DNA of 64,000 nt, from NCBI GenBank assembly GCA_028583405.1, contig CM053260.1, positions 29,870,538 through 29,934,537 on the forward strand, read 5' to 3'. The notes under the pieces were generated by a model. The model did no database searches. It saw only the letters and a program-made list of their open reading frames with translations, and was not told the DNA's origin. Origin of the DNA: Pogonophryne albipinna (Eukaryota; Chordata; Actinopteri; Perciformes; Artedidraconidae). Numbering within the stretch: the stretch's first letter is position 1; each line of letters opens with the position of its first letter. Of the stretch, positions 48,867 to 64,000 are shown one piece after another. A program made the position numbers and the translations under genes.

Positions 48867-49139
48867 TCTGTGTCACAGTTTTCGGGAATATCAAGATCAT
48901 TGCACAGGGCCCTTGGTCTTGTCATAGACCTCATGTGCTTTCTCGTTACTTCGGTAACTTTTTCAGTGTGTTTCTCGTGCTATGAGAATCTCCCACAATC
49001 CATTGCCGTAACAAAGCTAATGCAGGCACACGTTTGTGACACCAGATGGCGCAATTGTGTATGTGCTTGTGGGGAGTCTTGCAGTAGAAAATTCGACTGT
49101 AGCGCCGCCACTGTGGGCTAAGCCCCGAATGTTTCCAGG
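48867..49139. other. Short stretch between the two hAT genes
   Basis: No protein recognised. It includes TGTAGCGCCGCCACTG near 49099, which resembles another inverted hAT end, but no partner was found. Confidence 0.35.
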
Positions 49140-52038
<2,899 letters not shown>

Positions 52039-52040
<2 letters not shown>

Positions 52041-52552
52041 CATCTTAGTTCCTGTGATCCCATTTGGCTTTGTACATAGTTGTATTTTGATGTATATTAT
52101 ATAGTTGAGTTTTGACTGCATCCATCAAACTAGATTTGTTGCCTTAATGCTCTGTTTTCTAATATTTCTGTGTTTCTGAACCAAGTCTGTGTCTGCATAT
52201 AATGTTCGTATTTAGTGTCCTGATTTTAAATGGGAATTAAATCATTTGAGTGTTCCCAAAGAACCAGTGTTCTGCAGTTTGTGTGGGCCTACTGTACTGT
52301 TGCACAGTTTATGTAGAAACTATGTCCAGGACAAGGTGTTTCAAAGTTTTTGGAAGATTCATAGCTAACCACACTGAAGATTATGGAGGTTTTGATCAGT
52401 CTTCTCATATTTTTAAGCCTCAATGTGTCCCCCCCCCCCCTCTAACATCACCAGAAGTCATAATTTAAGGGGTCATTTCTCAACATTCCCTAATATGGAT
52501 TGGTCACCACTTCCACAGTCCCAATTAAAATATTTTCCACCAGCCGCCACTG
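52039..52552 (+). mobile_element. Probable 3' end of the hAT element
   Basis: Non-coding DNA ending CCAGCCGCCACTG, which on the other strand is CAGTGGCGGCTGG, a hAT-type terminus. A run of about 12 C lies near 52430. The partner 5' terminus is uncertain. Confidence 0.5.
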
Positions 52553-54190
52553 ACCATTAAAATAAAAACAATGAAAAAACAATTGTCCGCACGTTGTGAT
52601 TTGACAGTTATATTTCTGAGTTTAGATTTTTCCGAGCGGTCCCTGAAGGCATCATGAGTTTCCTCTCCTCCTATATGAGTTCACTTTAAACTGCAGGTAG
52701 ACTCAGTTCGGTAAACACTGTCCGGTAAAAAACTGTCCGGTAAACACTGACCGGTAATAAACTCCTAAATTACGGTGCATCATCAAGGAATATCAGACCC
52801 TCTTCTGCACGGTGAGTTAAACACTTTATTCCGTTTTTAACTGAAGTCCATTAAAGTGATTTGTGTCTCTATGGGTTCGGAGACTGCGGTGCATTGTGGA
52901 TTTTGATGTTCTTTAATTACATGTTTAATTAAAGTCTGATGTTCTGGTGTTCAGTGAGAAGAGAAACATTCAGAAAGTCACATTTAATGTCACTTAAATG
53001 TACTTTAAATGCTGATTATTTCCCCCAAAATGTGGTGTTTCAGTCACATCCTTAATAACTCACTCTCAGCATCACTTCTTCACATTTCCAGGATCTTCTG
53101 GATCCATCTTCCAGCCTTTTTTAACTTCACATTTTTAACGTGTTAGAATTAAGGAGTCTTCTTGTTGTCTGAGTTTTTGAATATTTTGTGATTTTTAATG
53201 AGTTTCCAGGAGCTTTTGGATGAAATGTTGGGATTCAAACTCATTTCCCAGGACCTCTTGTAGTACTTTTAGGGATTTTCTTATGATTTTGGAGGATATT
53301 TGGTGAATTTTAATGAGTTTATTTCACATTTTTGATGATATTTTCCAACTATAAATTAGTGTTTGTACATGTTGTGATGCTTAATGAGTTTTTTGATGAT
53401 ATTTGAAAAGGAGTTTTTATATGAGGGATTTTTTCATAAGATACTGGGAGTATCCAGAGGTGTTTGGAGGATATTTAGAGATAATTGATGATTTTAAATG
53501 AATCTGTAGAATACTTTGTGATTTTTTAATGAGTTTCCAGGACCTTTTTATAGTTTCTTTTTTAAATGACTTTCCATGAGTTGTGATATTTGGGATTTGT
53601 AATGAGTTTCAAGGAGTTTCTAGAGGATATATTGTTTCCAGGTGTTTTGTGGTCATTGCCTTCATTTCAAGCCTGTTTTAAGAGGTGTGTGTGGTTTTTG
53701 ATCAGTGTAATGTTTCCAGGGGCATTTGAGGTGACGCAGCAACATGAGGAATACTCCTTCTACTTTATTAAGAATGACTTTAGTCCACATTGTGTCAGCG
53801 AGTCGTATGTTTACTACTACTCTAAGAGATCCCGTCTTATTGGGGATGATGGAACCAGACTTTATCAGAAAACTTCACGGTTTTTCAGACTTTTTAACAT
53901 ATTATTATGATTTATTCACCTCTTGCTGGCAGAGAACTCACTCAAGGTTCTTCATTTGTCAAACGAACATAGCTACAGTGTATTTATGTCGATGAAAATC
54001 TTGTGTCACAGGCTTCTCCAACAGAGCAACACAAAACACAGAAACAGAAAAATATAGTGCAAGTAAATAGCAAATACAAGAAGAAAAATAGTTTAAAAAG
54101 TGAAATAGTGCAATAAGAGTCTACATGCAAGTTATTGAAATATGATATATTAGGTAAATAGATAAATAATTTTAAAATAATTGTTAAGTA
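52553..54190. other. Non-coding region with short CCGGTAAACACTG repeats and decayed tandem DNA
   Basis: 52718-52765 has three to four copies of CCGGTAAACACTG-like sequence. CTGCACGGTGAGTTAA at about 52806 could be a splice donor of an untranslated exon, unproven. 53100-53740 repeats TTTTTAATGAGTTTCCAGGA-like words with heavy decay. 53945-54175 is a diverged copy of the repeat tail at 15860-16115. No protein recognised. Confidence 0.45.
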
Positions 54191-54191
54191 A

Positions 54192-54222
54192 CAGGGTTAG
54201 GGTTAGGGTTAGGGGTTAACCC
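54192..54222. repeat. Short interstitial telomere-like repeat
   Basis: About three TTAGGG units followed by GGGTTAACCCT, an inverted half. Confidence 0.7.
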
Positions 54223-54295
54223 TCACTGCCACATAGTTTGAGTTTCTCCTTTCTTATAAAAGACCTGTAGTTTGGATTCTGTTGTAATTTGGCTT

Positions 54296-54673
<378 letters not shown>

Positions 54674-54894
54674 AGATTCCCAAACTCTCAGCTGATGTTC
54701 TGAAGACAGTAACGTCTCTCTGTCTCTGAGTAACTCCTCATTGCCCTGCCTTTCCTGTTATGGAGTTCAACTCGGCTGTACAATCTGTTTCCTGTGTGTG
54801 TGTGTGTGTTGTTTTCCTGTCTGCATTGTGTAATTGTGTGTCTCCCGTCAAATGGTAGTAGTCCTGCTGTACTGAAGTACTTGTATACAGTTTT

Positions 54895-55194
54895 TTCACA
54901 TTCAGACTAAAGGAACCAGCCTGTTTGGAAAATGTAAGAAGTAGAAAGTACAGGTATTTGGGTTCAACATGTAAGAAGTAGAAAGTACAGGTATTTGGGT
55001 TCAACATGTAAGAAGTAGAAAGTACAGGTATTTGAGTTCAACATGTAAGAAGTAGAAAGTACAGGTATTTGAGTTCAACATGTAAGAAGTAGAAAGTAAT
55101 CAGAAAAATAAGTAGTGGAGTAAAGTACTGATACCAGAAACATGTACTTAAGTGCAGTAACAAAGTATTTCTACTCCACTACTTCCCACCTCTG
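54895..55194 (-). mobile_element. Element A fragment with about 5 array units
   Basis: It has the end CAGAGGTGGGAAGTAGTGGA (other strand, 55194), a few GTATTTGGGTTCAACATG units and the start of the tail (AAAGGAACCAGC). The rest of the tail is missing. It lies outside the palindrome. Confidence 0.8.
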
Positions 55195-58308
<3,114 letters not shown>

Positions 58309-58326
58309 CACACACACACACACACA

Positions 58327-58416
<90 letters not shown>
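58309..58416. repeat. (CA)n microsatellite
   Basis: CA run with one AGACAC interruption near 58326. Confidence 0.98.
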
Positions 58417-58418
<2 letters not shown>

Positions 58419-59016
58419 ATGTCACCCTGTCACCGCTAACCAAAGAAACCCAAACTTCCCACAACGTTTAGAAAATACCCAGAGCCCCCAGATTCATGTC
58501 TTCCTCTGTCGGGACATTTCTGATATCGTTCAGTTATGATTATTCCCAGAGAAAGAACTAGAAGTATTCCCTAACGTATACTTTGATTGGGTTTAATTGT
58601 GATTCATTGCCATCAGAGGTGTAGTTTTACAGAAATCCCCGCAGCTTCTTGGGTGTTTCCTGTTTCCTGTTTTATAGTTTTGTTTTAATCTAACGATGTA
58701 TTTGACTTGTGTGTCTGCTTGAGTCTCAGGCATGTGTGACTTCTTTTCTGGGGTCAAATCAAAAATACGATTGTGTTAATATCAGAGGGGTAATGACACG
58801 AAGTGCATTTTCTCAAGTACTGAACTTAAGAAGAGGTTGTTGTACATTTTGCAAGCAAACGTTGTACTTTTTACTCATTTATTTGACGTATTAAGCGACT
58901 AGTTACTTTGCAGATTTAAGTTATTAATACAAAATATAAATCGACACACATTATTATAGGTTAAGCTACCCAGTAGAGAATAAAGACATTAAAATAAACC
59001 CCACCTTTACCAAGTG
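58417..59016. other. Spacer with AGTACT-element remnant at its end
   Basis: 58417-58840 shows nothing named. From about 58860 to 58975, GACTAGTTACTTTGCAGATT and TAATACAAAATATAAATCGA match the internal part of the teleost AGTACT-type dispersed repeat. Confidence 0.45.
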
Positions 59017-61278
59017 GGGGACACATGGTGATGTAGAAGAGACATGGAGAAGAGGGGACACATGTTGATGTAGAAGAGACATGAAGAAGAGGGGACACAT
59101 GTTGATGTAGAAGAGACATGAAGAAGAGGGGACACATGTTGATGTAGAAGAGACATGAAAGAAGAGGGGGACACATGTTGATGTAGAAGAGACATGAAGA
59201 AGAGGGGACACATGTTGATGAAGAAGAGACATGAAGAAGAGGGGACACATGCTGATGTAGAAGAGACATGGAGAAGAGGGGACACATGTTGATGTAGAAG
59301 AGACATGAAGAAGAGGGGACACATGTTGATGTAGAAGAGACATGAAGAAGAGGGGACACATGTTGATGTAGAAGAGACATGAAGAAGAGGGGACACATGT
59401 TGGATGTAGAAGAGACATGAAGAAGGGGGACACATGTTGATGTAGAAAGAGACATGAAGAAGAGGGGACACATGTTGATGTAGAAGAGACATGAAGAAGA
59501 GGGGACACATGTTGATGTAGAAGAGACATGAAGAAGAGGGGACACATGTTGATGTAGAAGAGACATGAAGAAGAGGGGACACATGTTGATGTAGAAGAGA
59601 CATGAAGAAGAGGGGACACATGTTGATGTAGAAGAGACATGAAGAAGAGGGGACACATGTTGATGTAGAAGAGACATGAAGAAGAGGGGACACATGTTGA
59701 TGTAGAAGAGACATGAAGAAGAGGGGACACATGTTGATGTAGAAGAGACATGAAGAAGAGGGGACACATGTTGATGTAGAAGAGACATGAAGAAGAGGGG
59801 ACACATGTTGATGAAGAAGAGACATGGAGAAGAGGGGACACATGTTGATGTAGAAGAGACATGAAGAAGAGGGGACACATGTTGATGAAGAAGAGACATG
59901 AAGAAGAGGGGACACATGTTGATGTAGAAGAGACATGAAGAAGAGGGGACACATGTTGATGTAGAAGAGACATGAAGAAGAGGGGACACATGTTGATGTA
60001 GCAGAGACATGAAGAAGAGGGGACACATGTTGATGTAGAAGAGACATGAAGAAGAGGGGACACATGTTGATGTAGCAGAGACATGAAGAAGAGGGGACAC
60101 ATGTTGATGTAGAAGAGACATGAAGAAGAGGGGACACATGTTGATGTAGAAGAGACATGAAGAAGAGGGGACCAATGTTGATGTAGAAGAGACATGAAGA
60201 AGAGGGGACACATGTTGATGTAGAAGAGACATGAAGAAGAGGGGACACATGTTGATGTAGAAGAGACATGAAGAAGAGGGGACACATGTTGATGTAGAAG
60301 AGACATGAAGAAGAGGGGACACATGTTGATGTAGAAGAGACATGAAGAAGAGGGGACACATGTTGATGTAGAAGAGACATGAAGAAGAGGGGACACATGT
60401 TGATGTAGCAGAGACATGAAGAAGAGGGGACACATGTTGATGTAGAAGAGGACATGAAGAAGAGGGGACACATGTTGATGTAGCAGAGACATGAAGAAGA
60501 GGGGACACATGTTGATGTAGAAGAGACATGAAGAAGAGGGGACACATGTTGATGTAGAGGAGACATGAAGAAGAGGGGACACATGTTGATGTAGAGGAGA
60601 CATGAAGAAGAGGGGACACATGTTGATGTAGAAGAGACATGAAGAAGAGGGGACACATGTTGATGTAGAAGAGACATGAAGAAGAGGGGACACATGTTGA
60701 TGTAGAAGAGACATGAAGAAGAGGGGACACATGTTGATGAAGAAGAGACATGAAGAAGAGGGGACACATGTTGATGTAGAAGAGACATGAAGAAGAGGGG
60801 ACACATGTTGATGTAGAAGAGACATGAGGAAGAGGGGACACATGTTGATGTAGAAGAGACATGAAGAAGAGGGGACACATGTTGATGTAGAAGAGACATG
60901 AAGAAGAGGGGACACATGTTGATGTAGAAGAGACATGAAGAAGAGGGGACACATGTTGATGTAGAAGAGACATGAAGAAGAGGGGACACATGTTGATGTA
61001 GAGGAGACATGAAGAAGAGGGGACACATGTTGATGTAGAAGAGACATGAAGAAGAGGGGACACATGTTGATGTAGAAGAGACATGAAGAAGAGGGGACAC
61101 ATGTTGATGTAGAAGAGACATGAAGAAGAGGGGACACATGTTGATGTAGAGGAGACATGAAGAAGAGGGGACACATGTTGATGTAGAGGAGACATGAAGA
61201 AGAGGGGACACATGTTGATGTAGAAGAGACATGAAGAAGAGGGGACACATGTTGATGTAGAAGAGACATGAAGAAGTG
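59017..61278. repeat. 37-bp minisatellite, about 61 units (element B family, third array)
   Basis: Unit contains GGGGACACATGTTGATGTAG and AAGAGACATGAAGAAGA, the same unit as 7194-7868. The right edge continues GTGGATTCTGCATAAC then AGGTGACCTTTAAAG, which is the inverted end of element B. The other end is truncated. Open frames of up to 855 codons are artefacts of the 37-bp period. Confidence 0.95.
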
Positions 61279-62023
61279 GATTCTGCATAACAGGTGACCT
61301 TTAAAGTTTAGACAGTAATCCATAAATTTAGCAAGGTTTAAATCCTGGTGGTGACAAATGGAGCGAGGTCTAATCCAGATGCCCCCTCCCTCTTCCTGCA
61401 GGCTTCCCCCCCCCCCCGATGGGGTCATTAATCTCTGCAGCATATTATGGGCTGACCCTGGGGTCTCCTTCCAGTTGGACATACCTGACATACCAGAGTC
61501 CAGGAGGCATCCCATCAGATGAGGTGTGTTCACTGTCAGTCTGTGGATGACTCTGGGTCAGACCCTCCAGATCCTTCTCGAGGTCAATGTGTTTGTGGAT
61601 CTGTGACCTAAGCACTCAGGAACATTGGAATATACCTCTGGCTGTCAACGTTAACGCATGCGGTAAATGGACTGAATTTATATACCTGTTTCTCAACATG
61701 ACCAACATGAATATAATCAATCTTTAAAGGGATACAAACTCCCGGGAAACAACGGAGCGCGTGTGACTCGTAAATGTGCATATGTAAAACATTTGAGGGA
61801 TGCGGACCCTCAAACATAGTCTCGATGAAACCAGGTGAACATCTGTTAGACCACTGCTGCCCATGCAAAGTGGAAATACAGTACGAGCCGGTACCCTCTC
61901 AACACCCTGAGAACTTGAACTACTTCTCATTCTTAACCCATTCTGAATCCACCATTTAAAGTTGTGGCCATTCACATCCAACCCCTTGACCTTTGGCTGC
62001 ATCCAGGCATGTTTGTCTCGATA
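61279..62023. other. Region without recognised gene
   Basis: It includes element B's end (to about 61300), a run of 12 C near 61408 and a CTCCTTCCAGTTGGACATAC motif I have seen in fish repeats. Minus-strand open frames (61608-61868, 61724-62080) match nothing I know. Confidence 0.4.
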
Positions 62024-62031
62024 CGAGTGAG

Positions 62032-62598
62032 CATAGGCGGATTTTGCGGGGGGGCAAGGGGTTGTTTGAAATAATTTCATTTTTGAGCAGTCGCATGTTG
62101 TGACGTGTGTGTGTGTGTGTGACGTATGAGGTTAAGGAAACAAGTTCCCTCGCTTTTTTTTACATACAAGTGATTCAGCTTTTGTATTACAATAAGATAT
62201 GCGGCGATTTTTAAAACGTCCAATTTCTGGGACGTTTAAGGCGTCTACTTCTGCACTAAGTAGGACACTGGTTAATAATATTGTAGCGTTTTCAAGTAAC
62301 CAAGGGATATAGTAGTTATCAAATAAGTATAAGATGTGCACAGTTATGATAAGTTTTACAGATGTAATGTTGTTGGGGGGAGAGAACGCCCCTTCCATAT
62401 GAGTGTGTGTGTACGGCGGGCATGAGGCGTGCATGACGGGACGAGTTGTGTTCGTATGTGGAAAAGTCATACTCAGTGCGGTGAATGCTGGTTTTATTGC
62501 TTCTGTATCCGTAGCACCCCACGCAATAGTTGGGACTGTGTACTGAGGTCAGTAAAAAAGGTTTGCCCCCCAAGCGCACATGTCAAACTCCGCCTATG
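62032..62598. mobile_element. Element D: 567-bp non-autonomous transposon with 8-bp TSD
   Basis: Ends CATAGGCGGATTTTGCGGGG and, on the other strand, CATAGGCGGAGTTTGACATG. They are flanked by perfect 8-bp repeats CGAGTGAG at 62024-62031 and 62599-62606. Both ends continue with a G-run and GGCAA (GGGGGGGCAAGG, GGGGGGCAAACC). The TSD length suggests the hAT superfamily. No protein encoded. Confidence 0.88.
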
Positions 62599-62606
62599 CG
62601 AGTGAG

Positions 62607-64000
62607 TGAGAAGTCACAGACTCGGCTCTGCTCTAGAGGAAAGACAGATACCTGAACATCAGAAGATAATGTCACAATGATATGAAATACGGTTGGCCGA
62701 TGTCTGCCAATTCCCCACATGAGGACCTCCACGGTGAAACTGATCAAGTCACATGGATGGACTTCTGTTATCTTCAGAGTGTGTCCATAGATTGTAACTA
62801 AAGACATTGTGAGCCAATCCTCAATTACAACAATTACAACTATCCAATCCGATGACAGGATTTGTTGGTATTTCTTGTGACAGCTGCCAACCTTCAGTTT
62901 CACCCACAATATCACCCATAATCATTTCTCTTAAAGCATGAAGTGAATGAAACCATGTCCCAGTGTCGCTGTTAACGATGGTCAAAGACACATTTTACAA
63001 CTGGACCATTATGATACAAGTTACCTTCCTTTTGTAGTTTACTTATCAAAGTCAACTTTATTGTCAATCTTTCAGTTTGTGTTTACAGACAGAGAGATCG
63101 AAATACCGTTTCCCACAATCCAGAGGAATACAAAAATACAAATATATATAAAAATATGTATATACAGAATCAACAGACACAGGTATACATATGCACACTT
63201 TAAAGACATCAATAAAAGCACAACAATCAATATATACAAAATAACAGTCACTTCAATATTAAACTGAACCTGCGTTGTCAGAGTTAAAATCTAAAATCTC
63301 GCACATTTTACTTATTTTTGTCACTGCTAGAAGTAATGATTTCCACACCTTCTCTTGCACAGAGGTTTCCACCCAACATTTGTTTTTAAAGTGCATTTTT
63401 TGCAGCCTAACCTGGTGTATTATTCCTGGGGGAATGGATGTGCACAGATGCTTTGCACCACCTCTCCTCCCTGCAGTTATTTCTGAGTTTTGGGGAAACT
63501 GGAGGTTAAGTGTGTCGTCTCAAATGATCATATAATCGTTTAAAACGTATAGTCTTATACTCTGATTGCCAACTGGTTAAGGACGAGGAGGTTTAACGGT
63601 TTGATGATGGGATGGAGGAGCAGCTGTTTCCTCTCATGAACACACAGAGAGACTCAGCAGGACTTCTTTCTCCTCTGAGGGTGAAGCTGCTCTGTTCCTG
63701 CATTTCAGATCCATTTCACTTGATATTGACTTTCTTTATTACTTTATTAAATAGAAGACAAACTTTGTCCAGGAAGCTTTGATCGGTTTCTCTTAAGAGT
63801 TTCCTCCACAAAGTGCTTCCCTCAGTGACAGTCGGACCCTCCCTTATTCTCCCGGCTGTAAGTCAAGCTGTGAAAACACACATTAACACACATCAACATA
63901 CATCAACACACATCAACACACACACAATATGCAGACACACCACATCGATGAAGAGCCCAGAAAAACATCCTCTTCATCGTCTCGTTTTATTAAATAAATC
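62607..64000. other. Right end of window, no gene recognised
   Basis: 63035-63265 starts TCAACTTTATTGTCAATCTT and is A-rich, resembling a LINE/SINE 3' end on the minus strand. A 110-codon minus-strand open frame (62583-62915) has no recognisable motif and runs into element D. 63860-63930 has CACATCAACA-type short repeats. Confidence 0.4.

Noticed and set aside
58961..61533. Open reading frames of 747-855 codons on the minus strand
   Set aside because: They are the 37-bp minisatellite read in three frames; the unit lacks stops in this direction. No domain and no codon bias.
62583..62915. 110-codon minus-strand open frame
   Set aside because: No motif, overlaps the end of transposon D, no splice or start context to support it.

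Overview
The window looks like teleost fish nuclear DNA, probably percomorph. The genes have GT-AG introns. The intergenic DNA is full of fish-type repeats: hAT termini, an L2/CR1-type LINE 3' end, a tRNA-derived SINE, and AGTACTTTTACT-type dispersed elements. There are very long CA/TG and CTAT microsatellites and many minisatellites. I see no bacterial, viral or CRISPR features.

The main feature is a giant inverted duplication. Positions 1-22991 and 26410-47889 are reverse complements of each other apart from SNPs, indels and different tandem-array lengths. Base 1 pairs with base 47889, so the left arm runs off the window. The loop (22992-26409) holds an L2-type LINE fragment nested in an older dispersed element, and a scaffold gap of exactly 1000 N (24999-25998). 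The gap starts inside a 34-bp tandem repeat.

Each arm carries one copy of the same gene, an SSUH2 homologue (ssu-2 family, DnaJ-like CXXCXGXG zinc motifs). Eleven exons were traced in each copy: minus strand 15127 down to 4089, and plus strand 32989 up to 43840. The two copies are transcribed away from each other, with their 5' ends facing the loop. All 1,079 visible coding bases look identical, although introns and flanks differ. The first coding exon was not found in either copy.

The arms are a minisatellite hot spot. Distinct families have units of 11, 21, 31, 37 (two unrelated families), 40, 57 and 72 bp. Two families sit inside non-autonomous DNA transposons and seem to have expanded from the transposon's own sequence. 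Copy numbers differ between arms (for example about 85 against 20 units, and 8 against 28 units).

To the right of the palindrome (47860-52552) lie two broken hAT-superfamily transposase genes. One has a BED finger. The other is of the DUF4371/ZMYM-like type with a C-terminal hAT dimerisation domain. From 52553 to 64000 there is no convincing gene. This part holds long microsatellites, a third large 37-bp array (59017-61278), and a 567-bp transposon with matching 8-bp target-site duplications (62032-62598).

The palindrome may be a real segmental duplication, or two haplotigs scaffolded head to head across the gap. The sequence alone cannot settle this; read depth and spanning long reads would.
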